A stretch of DNA of 64,000 nt from UBA5314 sp964635975 (GCA_964635975.1 CAZWPO010000011.1:20494-84493); one strand, 5' to 3'. Positions 18,252 to 26,610 are shown, counted from the stretch's first letter. The notes: generated from the sequence alone by a model not told the origin. Numbers and translations are program-made.

Positions 18252-19745
18252 TTAGATATGGCTGGCTTTGGATAGAGCATTGACATAGGCGAGCGCGCTG
18301 GCTTCAAAAATATCGGTGCTCAGACCGCGGCCCACCACCAGGTTGTCTTTATAGCGTATTTTTACCGTAGCATCGCCCAGAGCTTCGGACCCCTGGCTCA
18401 GCGACTTTATAGAGAAGTCTTCCAGGCGGGCGGGTATATTGACGATGCGGTTGATAGCTCTCAGAAGCGCATCCACCGGGCCGTTACCGAAGGAAGCCTC
18501 AGTATGCTCCTCACCGTCTATCTCCAGGGTGACCGTCGCCGACGATGTGGTAGCGCCGTGGGTAGCCACAGAGATATTCTTGAGGCTGATCCCATTTCCA
18601 TTGCCGCTGTTGCCCATCAAGGCATGCAGGTCTTCGTCGAATATCTCTCCTTTTTGATCAGCCAGGTGCAAAAACTTATTGTAGAGTTCATCGATATTAT
18701 CCTCTATTTCATAACCCAGCTCCTCTAAGCGGTGTTTGAGCGCGTGCCTCCCCGAGCGGGCGCTGAGTACGATCAGGTTGCGAGGTACCCCTATGATTTC
18801 AGGGTCGATTATCTCGTAGGTGTTCTTTTCTTTTAGGACACCGTCCTGGTGGATGCCCGAAGCATGCATGAAAGCGTTGGCGCCTACGATGGCCTTGTGG
18901 CTGGGTATCGGCACACCGCTGATACGGGATACCAGACGGCTGGTGGCGGCTATCTCCCGAGTATTGATGCTCATCTCCACCCCGTAGATTTTGGGCTGGC
19001 TGTAGATAGCCATGATAACTTCTTCAAGGGACGTATTCCCGGCACGCTCACCGATCCCGTTGATGCAGCCCTCTACCTGCCTGGCTCCGGCCCTGATGCC
19101 GGCCAGGGAGTTGGCGGTAGCCATACCTAAATCGTTGTGGCAGTGGATGCTGACGATAGCTTTGTCGATGTTTTGCGCATTGTTGATCACATAGGATATA
19201 AGTTCTCCATATTCCCAGGGAGTCGCGTATCCCACCGTATCTGGGATATTTACAACCGTGGCTCCCGCATTTATTACTTCCTCGATCACTCTAACCAGAA
19301 AACTCCAGTCGCTGCGGAAAGAATCCTCGGCATAGAACTCAACATCATGCACGTATTTCTTAGCGTGCTTCACTGCGCTGATGGCCGCCTCGATGACCTC
19401 GTGCGGCTTCATGTTGAGCTTACTCTCCATATGCTGCGGGGAAACCCCGATCCCGGTATGTATCCGGGGACTCTCCGCATCCCTGAGGGCTTCGGCGCAG
19501 ACATCGATATCGGCATTGACCGCCCTGGTCAGACCGCATATGGTGACTCCTTTTATCTCCCGTGCTATGGTCTTTACTGATTCGAAGTCACCCGGAGAAG
19601 ATGCCGGAAAGCCCGCCTCAATTATGTCGACGCCCAGCTTCACCAGCTGGCGGCTGATCTCTAATTTTTCTTTAACATTAAGGGTTATTCCCAGCGATTG
19701 CTCTCCATCGCGCAAGGTGGTATCGAAAACATACAGTTTGCTCAT
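18252..19745 (-). CDS. leuA: 2-isopropylmalate synthase
   Basis: LeuA condenses acetyl-CoA with 2-oxoisovalerate, the first committed step of leucine synthesis. The 497-aa protein shows the metal and catalytic motif DTTLRDGEQ at residues 8-16, the HCHNDLGMA metal ligands near 200 and GIGERAGNTSLEE. It also has the C-terminal regulatory LeuA dimer domain (SLKNISVATHG ... ASFGNGPVDALL). Its length is near the family norm. ATG 19745 has AAGGAGG about 9 bases upstream. A leucine T-box leader with its own promoter lies upstream, so transcription should rise when tRNA-Leu is uncharged. The other leu genes do not follow; the next gene downstream is an unrelated lipoprotein beyond a REP-like element. 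Confidence 0.97.
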   Translation of the reverse strand: MSKLYVFDTTLRDGEQSLGITLNVKEKLEISRQLVKLGVDIIEAGFPASSPGDFESVKTIAREIKGVTICGLTRAVNADIDVCAEALRDAESPRIHTGIGVSPQHMESKLNMKPHEVIEAAISAVKHAKKYVHDVEFYAEDSFRSDWSFLVRVIEEVINAGATVVNIPDTVGYATPWEYGELISYVINNAQNIDKAIVSIHCHNDLGMATANSLAGIRAGARQVEGCINGIGERAGNTSLEEVIMAIYSQPKIYGVEMSINTREIAATSRLVSRISGVPIPSHKAIVGANAFMHASGIHQDGVLKEKNTYEIIDPEIIGVPRNLIVLSARSGRHALKHRLEELGYEIEDNIDELYNKFLHLADQKGEIFDEDLHALMGNSGNGNGISLKNISVATHGATTSSATVTLEIDGEEHTEASFGNGPVDALLRAINRIVNIPARLEDFSIKSLSQGSEALGDATVKIRYKDNLVVGRGLSTDIFEASALAYVNALSKASHI

Positions 19746-19806
19746 TCTCAGGTTCCTCCTTCATAATTTTAAGGTGTAATCGCAGTCCGCCAAGGTCGTC
19801 TTCCAT
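19678..19806 (-). CDS. Possible 42-aa ORF overlapping the leuA start
   Basis: After the T-box terminator, an ideal AAAGGAGGTGG precedes ATG 19806. The ORF begins MEDDLGGLRLHLK (four Leu in the first 12 codons), runs through the leuA ribosome site and start in a different frame, and stops at 19678. It could be a leader peptide or a translational coupler for leuA, or simply a spare ribosome site. There is no homology I recognise. Confidence 0.3.
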   Translation of the reverse strand: MEDDLGGLRLHLKIMKEEPENEQTVCFRYHLARWRAIAGNNP

Positions 19807-19835
19807 CGAAACCACCTCCTTTTGATAGAAATAGA

Positions 19836-19870
19836 AAACCCTTCGCTCTTATGCATGAGACGAAGGGTTA
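19836..19870 (-). terminator. T-box regulated terminator
   Basis: The stem AACCCTTCG / CGAAGGGTT with a 17-base loop is followed by TTTTC. Its 5' arm lies just after the T-box core, so it is the conditional terminator of the leuA leader. Confidence 0.85.
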
Positions 19871-20117
19871 TAACTCCGTGGTACCACTCAATTTAACGGC
19901 ATGCAGCCGCTCACTCTTACAGGATACGGGATGCATTATCCGATATCCCCTTCCTTTTAACGGCGGAAGTCCCCGTCCGAGCCTACTTTCATCTGATTTC
20001 GGTCGGCAGCTCCAGGGAGAGTTCAGTGTACCGCTGCGACCGCCTCTCACCAACCGGCGGTTCTCTGATTCCTGCGGATAAGCCTACTAAGCCCTGTCAT
20101 CGCTCTTTTACAATATT
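19836..20117 (-). ncRNA. T-box leader, leucine specific
   Basis: On the minus strand the leader carries the T-box core TGAGTGGTACCACGGAGTTA (19871-19890), then a terminator. The upstream Stem I region has the GGTTGGTGAGAGGCGGT apical segment. The specifier loop reads GAACTCTCCCTGGAG, with CTC (Leu) at 20019-20021. Uncharged tRNA-Leu would stabilise the antiterminator and allow leuA transcription. Confidence 0.93.
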
Positions 20118-20123
20118 GTATAC

Positions 20124-20152
20124 ATTATAATCATGTATGAGGTCTAAGTCAA
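20124..20152 (-). promoter_or_regulatory. Promoter of the leuA T-box leader
   Basis: TTGACT (20147-20152), 17-bp spacer and a perfect TATAAT (20124-20129) on the minus strand. It lies only 21 bp past the stop of the preceding surface-protein gene. Confidence 0.85.
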
Positions 20153-20172
20153 CCAGCTCGTCTACCTGCCAT

Positions 20173-21603
20173 CTAACTGGCCGGGTAGGTGACGGTCACC
20201 TCTCTGGTTGCCGCGTTCCACTCCACATCGCAGCCCAGGTTTTCCGCTATAAAGCGCAGGGGCAGCATGGTGCGTCCCGGAGGCACTATTATTGGAGTTA
20301 CATCCGGGTTGCTGGGATCGATAGCAGTTTCGACTCCATTGATGCGTGCGGTGCCATTGTTGATCCACATCACGATAGTCTTGCTCCCCAGTTCGACGGT
20401 GACCTGATCCAGGGCGGCTTCCCAGTCCACGTCTGCACCCAGCGGCTCTGAAACGTAGCGTATCGGCAGCAGGGTTCTGCCCCCGGATATGATCGGTGCC
20501 GTATCCATAGTCTGCAGGCTGGCGCTGGCATCATCCGAGTCCTGCACATAGTACTCGGTAGAGTCGATATAGAAGCGCAGGACCACATGGTCGGCCGGGG
20601 TGGTATCTTCATCTTCTTCAGGTTCGGTCGTGTCAGCCAGGGTAGTGGCGCTATCCTGGTTGGAATAGGCAGAATAGATCCTATCACCGTCCGATGTCTC
20701 GTTATAGGCCCTGATCCGATAGGTGTAAGTCGTCCCGGCATTGAGTCCGGTGTCGCCGAATTGGTTGGCCCCTGATTCGCTCTGGCCTACCAGGGCAAAA
20801 GCCCCGCTTCCGGTCTTACGTTCTATCTCAATACCGTCTCTGTCTCCCTCGTAATCCCAGCTCAAGAGTATACGGTCGTCGGTCTCAGCACTGGCGTTGA
20901 GATCAGTTGGGGCATTGGGGATTACATACAGCTCTCCGGGAATTACTATCATAAATGGCTGGATCGTAAAATCATTTTCGCTCTGGTCCACACAGACCAG
21001 GTCGCCGTCTAAGAGCAGGCGGACCGCCACTCTCACCTCATCGGAATCCAGATTGGGAATAGTCCATTCATAGGAATTGGTATTGGGCAACGTATCAATA
21101 GTCACCCAGGTGCCGCTTCCCACCCGGTAGCGTAGTTGGGCATCGAAGCCTTCCCCATTGCTGGTCCAGGTGATATCGTGGTGCTCCAGGGCATGCCATA
21201 CTTCTCCTCCGTTGGGAGAAGTAACATTCACTACAGCTGCCTCGGTGGTGTCGTGCTCCGTGTTGCTGAACACAGACTCGCCGTCTTCATTGAACGATTT
21301 GATCCTGTAATAGTAGGTAGATCCCGGCATCAGTCCGCTGTCCCCATAGTGAGTAAATCCTGCCGCGGTATGGCCGATGTTGGTGTAATCAGCTTCTCCC
21401 GGGCCTTTACGGTATACATTGAATCCATCTTCATTACTGGAGTTGTCGTGCCAGGAAAGCGCTATGCTGGTCGCATCACCTGCGCCCACGACTAAATTGC
21501 TCGGTGCTACCGGGACCGCTGCAGATGCCGTTCCCGGGAGTAGCATGGCACCGGCCAGAATAAAGCATAACATTATGCTTCCCAAAAGGAATTTTGATCT
21601 CAT
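20173..21603 (-). CDS. Secreted protein with two fibronectin-III domains and a stalk (CuAO N1-like) domain
   Basis: The 476-aa protein has a signal peptide (residues 1-28, ending TASAA) and a first fibronectin-III domain (34-125). A beta domain (127-220) with VTSPNGGEVW and ITWTSNG, of the type seen in Kre9/KNH-like extracellular repeats, follows. A second fibronectin-III domain (235-335), an acidic linker and a C-terminal stalk domain (345-475) complete it; the stalk half-repeats are LLPIRYVSEPLG and MLPLRFIAENLG. ATG 21603 has GGGGGAAG upstream. No enzyme domain is seen; a structural or binding role outside the cell is likely. It is divergent from the riboswitch-controlled aminomutase gene. 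Confidence 0.85.
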   Translation of the reverse strand: MRSKFLLGSIMLCFILAGAMLLPGTASAAVPVAPSNLVVGAGDATSIALSWHDNSSNEDGFNVYRKGPGEADYTNIGHTAAGFTHYGDSGLMPGSTYYYRIKSFNEDGESVFSNTEHDTTEAAVVNVTSPNGGEVWHALEHHDITWTSNGEGFDAQLRYRVGSGTWVTIDTLPNTNSYEWTIPNLDSDEVRVAVRLLLDGDLVCVDQSENDFTIQPFMIVIPGELYVIPNAPTDLNASAETDDRILLSWDYEGDRDGIEIERKTGSGAFALVGQSESGANQFGDTGLNAGTTYTYRIRAYNETSDGDRIYSAYSNQDSATTLADTTEPEEDEDTTPADHVVLRFYIDSTEYYVQDSDDASASLQTMDTAPIISGGRTLLPIRYVSEPLGADVDWEAALDQVTVELGSKTIVMWINNGTARINGVETAIDPSNPDVTPIIVPPGRTMLPLRFIAENLGCDVEWNAATREVTVTYPAS

Positions 21604-21831
21604 AAGCTTCCCCCTCGCCCATTTTTGTGAAGCAATATTTTACAAATTTTGGTTTCATAAGAACAATATAGCAGCACGCTTCACACTCTTATTATAATAT
21701 TTTGCCCCCCACTCCACCATAGAAATTATACACGCGATACGACGACCGCCTTTTTAGACAGCTTAATTTGAAAAATAAAAACAAAGGCGAAGATTATACA
21801 ATATGGTATAATTTTGCATAAATTTTATATC

Positions 21832-21860
21832 TTGACAGTTGTTTCACCATCAAGGACAAT
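21832..21860 (+). promoter_or_regulatory. Promoter of the c-di-AMP riboswitch / aminomutase unit
   Basis: A perfect TTGACA (21832-21837), 17 bp, then GACAAT (21855-21860). Transcription would begin near 21867, giving a leader of about 350 nt. Bases 21604-21831 are AT-rich with no gene seen. Confidence 0.7.
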
Positions 21861-21969
21861 GCATATTAGGCGATATGTTTTAATGTGCAAACTTTATTGA
21901 CTTATTGTTACAGGGAAAGGGGATGATGAAGCAGTCAGTATTTTTCTGCAGCAAAAACTATAGTATTTA

Positions 21970-22095
21970 CGGAACGCGCTGAATCTCCCTCCTGCAGGGA
22001 GAGTGGGGGAACCAAATCTATTGGGGTGAATCCGGTTTTGCCGGTAGGGATTACCCTTATCCCGAATCCGTCAGCTAACCTCGCAAGCGTTGAAA
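21970..22095 (+). ncRNA. Cyclic-di-AMP (ydaO/yuaA-type) riboswitch aptamer
   Basis: Conserved blocks of the family are seen in order: CGCTGAATC near the 5' P1 strand, GGGGGAACCAAATC, TTGGGGTGAATCC, GGGATTACCCTTATCCCGAA and CCGTCAGCTAACCTCGCAAG. P1 closes through AACGC (21973-21977) and GCGTT (22087-22091). Downstream, AACCTCG (22077-22083) can pair with CGAGGTT (22103-22109), and GGTTAAT can pair with ATTAACC, offering alternatives to the terminator at 22124. In this family ligand binding usually turns expression off. Confidence 0.88.
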
Positions 22096-22123
22096 GGGAA
22101 CCCGAGGTTAATAGACTCGCATT

Positions 22124-22157
22124 AACCCAGAAGCAGCCCTTCTGGTTTATTTTTTTA
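22124..22157 (+). terminator. Riboswitch-linked intrinsic terminator
   Basis: The CCAGAAG / CTTCTGG stem with a 5-base loop is followed by TTTATTTTTTT. It lies between the aptamer and the ribosome site of the aminomutase gene and overlaps the alternative ATTAACC pairing strand. Confidence 0.85.
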
Positions 22158-22221
22158 GTAAGCCTCGGCCCTTTTCGAATGTGTCAAAGTAATCAGCCAC
22201 ATTTAAAAGGGAGTGCGAATT

Positions 22222-23460
22222 ATGATAGAAAGCAGCCAATTAGAATATAGAAACCAGGCTCTTCAACGCAGTGAAGAACTTAAAAAAACCATCATGCCGT
22301 ATCTTGAGGCCAGTCAGGAAATACCCACGGGATATTCCTGTTTTGAAAAGATCAAAGAACGCCAACAGCAAATACTAGATGCCCTATCGGGAAGCGAGGC
22401 AAACTGGCAAGACTGGAAGTGGCATCTCAAAAACCGTATCAAGGACAGTCAAACTTTAAGTAAAATACTGGGCTTAAGCGATTTGGAACAGAAAAAAATC
22501 GACCGGGTCAGTAGAGTATACCGCTGGGCGGTCTCCCCATATTACCTCAGCCTCATAGGCGATGACTGCAAGAATAGCCCTATCTACCGGCAGGCTGTGC
22601 CCGACCTGCGCGAATTGGGAAGGGGAGGGCTTATCGATCCCATGAATGAAGAACTCACCTCGCCGGCACCATGCGTAACCAGAAGATATCCCGACCGCAT
22701 GATCATAAATGTAACCAACCAGTGCGCGATGTACTGCCGCCACTGCCAGAGACGCAGAAATATAGGCGAGGTAGACAGCCACGCCTTTACCGGAAATATC
22801 GCCAAGGCACTGGAATACGCATCTCACCATAAAGAGATCCGCGATGTTCTCATTACCGGAGGAGATGCCCTTCTGCTCAACGAATTCACCCTGGAATGGA
22901 TATTAGATAGCCTGCACCACATGAAACATGTCGAAATAAAGCGCATCGGCACACGGGTGCCGGTTACTCTGCCGCAGCGGATCACTCCAGCGCTGTGTGG
23001 AATCCTTAAAAAATATCCCCCTTTATTTATCAACACTCAGTTTAACCATCCGCTAGAAATAACCGCGGATGCCGCCAAAGCATGCGACCGCCTGATTGAA
23101 GCGGGAGTCGTATTGGGAAATCAGGCCGTCCTTCTCAAGGGCGTCAATGACGATCCGATAACCATGAAAAAACTCAATCAAGAATTGCTGAAGATAAGGG
23201 TTCGGCCCTACTATATCTTTCACGCCAAAGATGTTCAAGGGACCCGGCACCTGCAGACCAGCGTAAAACTTGGACTACAGATTATGGAAAGCATGCGCGG
23301 TTATACATCAGGGCTAGCCGTACCAACCTACATAGTGAATGCCCCAGGAGGCCTCGGCAAAATTCCGTTGATGCCCTCATATATCGTGAGCTCAGATCAG
23401 CAATCCCTGCGCTTACGGACCTGGGAAGGAAAAATTGTTGAACTGGAGGACGCATTTTAG
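22222..23460 (+). CDS. Radical SAM aminomutase, probably glutamate 2,3-aminomutase
   Basis: The 412-aa protein is a KamA-family radical SAM, PLP-dependent aminomutase. The [4Fe-4S] motif is CAMYCRHC (residues 168-175), followed by ITGGDALLL and the C-terminal TSGLAVPTYIVNAPGG. In lysine 2,3-aminomutase two Asp residues bind the lysine side chain. Here those positions are Lys336 (in FHAKDVQG) and Asn373 (in IVNAPGG), 37 residues apart, as reported for glutamate 2,3-aminomutase. The product would be beta-glutamate, a compatible solute. ATG 22222 is chosen for AAAAGGGAG about 8 bases upstream; a GTG at 22213 overlaps that site. Its control by a c-di-AMP riboswitch fits an osmolyte role. It is monocistronic. 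Confidence 0.88.
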   Translation: MIESSQLEYRNQALQRSEELKKTIMPYLEASQEIPTGYSCFEKIKERQQQILDALSGSEANWQDWKWHLKNRIKDSQTLSKILGLSDLEQKKIDRVSRVYRWAVSPYYLSLIGDDCKNSPIYRQAVPDLRELGRGGLIDPMNEELTSPAPCVTRRYPDRMIINVTNQCAMYCRHCQRRRNIGEVDSHAFTGNIAKALEYASHHKEIRDVLITGGDALLLNEFTLEWILDSLHHMKHVEIKRIGTRVPVTLPQRITPALCGILKKYPPLFINTQFNHPLEITADAAKACDRLIEAGVVLGNQAVLLKGVNDDPITMKKLNQELLKIRVRPYYIFHAKDVQGTRHLQTSVKLGLQIMESMRGYTSGLAVPTYIVNAPGGLGKIPLMPSYIVSSDQQSLRLRTWEGKIVELEDAF

Positions 23461-23464
23461 TATA

Positions 23465-23504
23465 AAAGGGGCTGTCTCAAATTAAGCTTTGAGACAGCCC
23501 CTTT
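23465..23504. terminator. Strong bidirectional terminator
   Basis: A perfect 17-bp stem AAAGGGGCTGTCTCAAA / TTTGAGACAGCCCCTTT with a 6-base loop, flanked by A and T runs. It serves the aminomutase gene and the convergent coiled-coil gene. Confidence 0.9.
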
Positions 23505-23519
23505 CAAAATTCACATAAC

Positions 23520-24353
23520 TTACTGCAACTTTTCCAGTGCTTTTTGCACTATCAAACCGGGTCCTAAGACCCTGATTGCGACTGAAAACAATTTAGCACG
23601 CAGAGCCGAAGTCCCGGCATCTGCAAGCGTGCTATCTTCCTCATATCCCGGTTCGCTCATTTGCTCGGTCTCCGCCATCCAATTCTGGCGCATTCTGGAC
23701 ATAAAGTTGTCGGCCCTGATCGTATCTTCCTCGGTGATGTTCTCAATTCTCAATTCGGCGGTTATTCCATGTGTGTCTGCGGTTTGAGCAGCCTTTTCAT
23801 CCTCTGCTGTAGCAAACACGAGTTCCGAAGACCCGGCATGTAAAACAGGAACCTCACTCGCCTGTTCAACATCGGCTCGTTCCCGGAAATCGTTTATCAT
23901 TGAATCTACTCTGACCTTCCAGGCCCTATCCTCTTCCGCGGTCTCCTGCTGAGAAGTTCCTAAAAATGTCATACTCTGAACCAGGTCGCGTACGCGCTCC
24001 TTCAATATCTCAATTCTTTCGTCCAGGATATTTATTTGCTTCTCGACGTCCTGCCTGAAGACCGTGGTCTCACTCATCTTCTTCTGGTTCGCTTCATCCA
24101 TTGAAGTTCTGAGCGCGTTTATGATAGCCCGCATATTATCCTGATATTCTTCTAAAATAGAAGCACTAACACGTGCCTTCTCGATCCTGGTGGGCATCAT
24201 ATTCACCTTGGCCATCATTTCGCTTTTCTCAGAATTGGCAGCATTGATCGAGTTTTGCACCTCTTCCATCTGAGCGTTAAAACTTTTCTCCAAGGCCGCA
24301 ACTGCTTCCTCAACAGTTTTTTTCTTATAACCTATTAAGGAGGTTCTAATCAA
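23520..24353 (-). CDS. Coiled-coil protein with DivIVA-like N-terminal motif
   Basis: The roughly 277-aa protein opens with LIRTSLIGYKKKTVEEAV, like the conserved N-terminal GYxxxxVDxxL segment of DivIVA/GpsB proteins. Long helical heptad stretches follow (about 25-150), then an acidic, less ordered region, and a hydrophobic C-terminal patch. Start choice is uncertain: TTG 24353 has AGGTG six bases upstream, while GTG 24362 has a poorly placed site. It lies 20 bp after the 142-aa DivIVA-like gene and is probably co-transcribed. A scaffold or polar-localisation role is inferred from the motif only. Confidence 0.65.
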   Translation of the reverse strand: MIRTSLIGYKKKTVEEAVAALEKSFNAQMEEVQNSINAANSEKSEMMAKVNMMPTRIEKARVSASILEEYQDNMRAIINALRTSMDEANQKKMSETTVFRQDVEKQINILDERIEILKERVRDLVQSMTFLGTSQQETAEEDRAWKVRVDSMINDFRERADVEQASEVPVLHAGSSELVFATAEDEKAAQTADTHGITAELRIENITEEDTIRADNFMSRMRQNWMAETEQMSEPGYEEDSTLADAGTSALRAKLFSVAIRVLGPGLIVQKALEKLQ

Positions 24354-24373
24354 CAAGCCCACCTGCCCTTAAT

Positions 24374-24802
24374 TTATTCCTCGATGTAAGCCCGGTATTT
24401 GCTGCCAATAGCGTTTATCTCGCTGTAGAACTGCTGAAGCAGTGAGTTCCACTTATCCAGTTCCTGAACCTTTTGTTCCAGGTGTTCTAGCGCTTCTAAG
24501 TTTGCCCTTCGTATCCCCTCATCATTAGATTTTATAGATTGTTCGATGATCACCAACTGGTCAACAAAGGTGTTAAATATCTGTTCTTTACGACGGGCGA
24601 AATCCTCTATCTCTTTTTCAGCCATTCTTATATTTGCACGCGTGCGTTGTATATTGGCCCGAACTGCGTCCAGCTCGCCATATTTGGCATTTATCATGCT
24701 CTCCGCTTCTCTTTTACGATCTACGAGGAGCTGATCCACGACTTTTTGATTATACCCGAATAAGGCTTTACCAAATTTGCCCAATTCATTCCACCTCTTC
24801 AT
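24374..24802 (-). CDS. Short coiled-coil protein with DivIVA-like motif
   Basis: The 142-aa protein begins MKRWNELGKFGKALFGYNQKV. The LFGYNQKVVDQLL segment again resembles the DivIVA N-terminal membrane-targeting motif, and the rest (30-140) is one predicted long coiled coil. The ribosome site is weak; the start ATG directly follows an inverted repeat CCAGGA/TCCTGG (24804-24820) that could fold in the mRNA. Paired with the 280-aa-class coiled-coil gene downstream, it may form a hetero-oligomer. The divergent neighbours are a YvyF-like gene and an HD-GYP gene. Confidence 0.65.
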   Translation of the reverse strand: MKRWNELGKFGKALFGYNQKVVDQLLVDRKREAESMINAKYGELDAVRANIQRTRANIRMAEKEIEDFARRKEQIFNTFVDQLVIIEQSIKSNDEGIRRANLEALEHLEQKVQELDKWNSLLQQFYSEINAIGSKYRAYIEE

Positions 24803-25203
24803 ACCAGGAATATATCCTGGAGTGTTTGTCGCTATTTATTCTATACAACATATTCCAGCAAAAACCTCCTTTTTTCTTGGCGTTCTTTTAAGAATTGTCC
24901 TACTTCAATAAGCAAGCCTGACCTTTTCGAAAAGACCTGTTTATCAGGGTTATGTCTAAATCACCAACTCTAATTAATAATAAAAGTCATGGCTCCAGCA
25001 GCCCGGTCCTACAAATAAGGTAAATTAGTCCTATATAAATTAGTACAAATGTCGGAAGGATTAATAGTTCATTTTGGTCTAATCTATTCATATAGCCTAA
25101 ATTTCTTGATATTATTTGTCGAAAATCTATATAGTTTTTGTATTTTATCTTGTCCCCGGCCTAGGACTCAAGGCTAAAAAAGCTAGATGGTAGGTGCTTA
25201 AAT
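24803..25203. other. Divergent intergenic region
   Basis: About 400 bp, AT-rich, between the coiled-coil operon and the yvyF-like gene. Apart from the small inverted repeat at 24804-24820 I see no RNA fold, terminator or credible ORF. Promoters for both directions must lie here but none has clear boxes. Confidence 0.5.
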
Positions 25204-25449
25204 ATGAGTGAACTGCGCAACTGCCCGGTATGCAACAACCTTTTTTCATATTTCGGAACCAGTAGTCTATGCCCCGGCTGCACTGATACTGCTGATAAAC
25301 AATTCTCTATGATTAGAGATTATATCTACGACCACCCTGGAAGTAAGATGATCGAGGTCGCCAGAGCCACTGGTGTCAAGGAGGACGTGATCCTGCGTTT
25401 CCTTCGGGAAGGGCGCCTGGCCGCCCGGACTGAAGATATCCAGGAATAA
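25204..25449 (+). CDS. yvyF: YvyF-like flagellar-operon-family zinc-finger/HTH protein
   Basis: The 81-aa protein has two Cys pairs (CPVC at 7-10, CPGC at 23-26) likely to bind zinc. A helix-turn-helix-like part follows (MIEVARATGVKEDVILRFLREGRL). This layout and length match the YvyF family named for its place in the flagellar/competence region of Bacillus. Here no flagellar gene adjoins; instead it is followed after 33 bp by an HD-GYP phosphodiesterase gene, so a link to motility or c-di-GMP signalling is inferred. ATG 25204 has GGTAGGTG upstream. Its precise function is unknown. Confidence 0.7.
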   Translation: MSELRNCPVCNNLFSYFGTSSLCPGCTDTADKQFSMIRDYIYDHPGSKMIEVARATGVKEDVILRFLREGRLAARTEDIQE

Positions 25450-25482
25450 TTTCTATGAAATCTACCTGCATGGAGGCACAAA

Positions 25483-26583
25483 GTGATAAGGGAATCAATC
25501 AGTCGCCTTAAGCCCGGCATGGTCATCGCTCGTTCCATTTATGGATTGGATGGCCGGCCCCTACTTACTGAAAATACGGAACTCACGTTGATGTACATCG
25601 CCCGTTTGGGCAAAATGGACATCGGATCAATATATATCAAAGATGGTTTTGACGATATAGTAATACCCGAAATCATATCCCGTCAGGTTCTCTCCAACAT
25701 ATCCATGACCCTGGACAAGTCGGTTAAAACTATTTCGGCTGGCGGCAGCCTGGATGTTGACGCCTTGAAGAGAGGTGTCACGTCTCTGCTCCAGGATCTT
25801 ATGAGCAACCGCAACGTTCTATTCCAATTAGACGACATTCGCGCCCACAGTGACTATCTGTTTTTCCATTCTATAAATGTTGCTATGTTTTCACTGATGA
25901 CTGGTATATCTATGGGTTATACAGAGGGAAGACTGGTTGATCTAGGCCTGGGAGCTTTAATGCACGACCTGGGTATGACATCGGTCGATTCATCGGTCCT
26001 TATGAAAAGTGATCATCTTAGCTATAATGAACGTCAGCAAATCGAGCGCCATGCAGAAATCGGATTCAATATATTAAGGGCCCACCGGGATCTATCCACC
26101 AAGTCTGCCCACATAGCCTTCCAGCACCATGAAAGGCTGGACGGAAGTGGTTACCCGCGGGGCTTGTACAACAAAGACATTATCGATTTTGCCAGAATAG
26201 TCGCCGTATGCGACATTTTCGACGCCCTGATTTCGGACCGGCCGTACCGGGCAGGATGTCCATTGAGCGAAGCCCTGGATACAATAAAGAGCCTGACTCC
26301 GAACCAACTCGATCCTGAGATTGTCGAAGCTTTTGCTTCCAATGTGGCTATTTATCCGGTAGGCTCTATGGTAAGCCTGAACAGTGGCCACATCGCCATT
26401 GTAACCTCTGCTGACCGGTCAGATGGTGCCAGGCCGGTTATCAACATTGTATGCGATCAGGATGGGAAGCTCATAAAGCCTCCCATCATGGTGAAATTGA
26501 GCAGCACTGACCAGTTGTCGATTACCAAGCGCTTGAACGATAAGGAGACTCAATCAGTGAAATCCCGCATTTTTTCTTCCTAG
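25483..26583 (+). CDS. HD-GYP domain phosphodiesterase (c-di-GMP type)
   Basis: The 366-aa protein has an N-terminal domain (1-110) that opens like many HD-GYP proteins (ISRLKPGMVIARSIYG). An HD-GYP domain (about 120-300) follows, with FHSINVA, the HD pair in MHDLGM, ERHAEIGF and the signature HHERLDGSGYP. All metal-ligand histidines appear intact, so hydrolysis of c-di-GMP is plausible. A C-terminal beta region (310-366) resembles the usual tail. The start is GTG 25483, with GGAGG about 7 bases upstream. It is co-directional with the yvyF-like gene. Confidence 0.88.
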   Translation: MIRESISRLKPGMVIARSIYGLDGRPLLTENTELTLMYIARLGKMDIGSIYIKDGFDDIVIPEIISRQVLSNISMTLDKSVKTISAGGSLDVDALKRGVTSLLQDLMSNRNVLFQLDDIRAHSDYLFFHSINVAMFSLMTGISMGYTEGRLVDLGLGALMHDLGMTSVDSSVLMKSDHLSYNERQQIERHAEIGFNILRAHRDLSTKSAHIAFQHHERLDGSGYPRGLYNKDIIDFARIVAVCDIFDALISDRPYRAGCPLSEALDTIKSLTPNQLDPEIVEAFASNVAIYPVGSMVSLNSGHIAIVTSADRSDGARPVINIVCDQDGKLIKPPIMVKLSSTDQLSITKRLNDKETQSVKSRIFSS

Positions 26584-26610
26584 AGGATATACTGTTCGCA
26601 TCGCTCATAT

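Noticed and set aside
24804..24820. CCAGGA/TCCTGG inverted repeat as an operator
   Set aside because: Short arms, single copy, and placed at the start codon; could equally be chance, so only mentioned with the gene.
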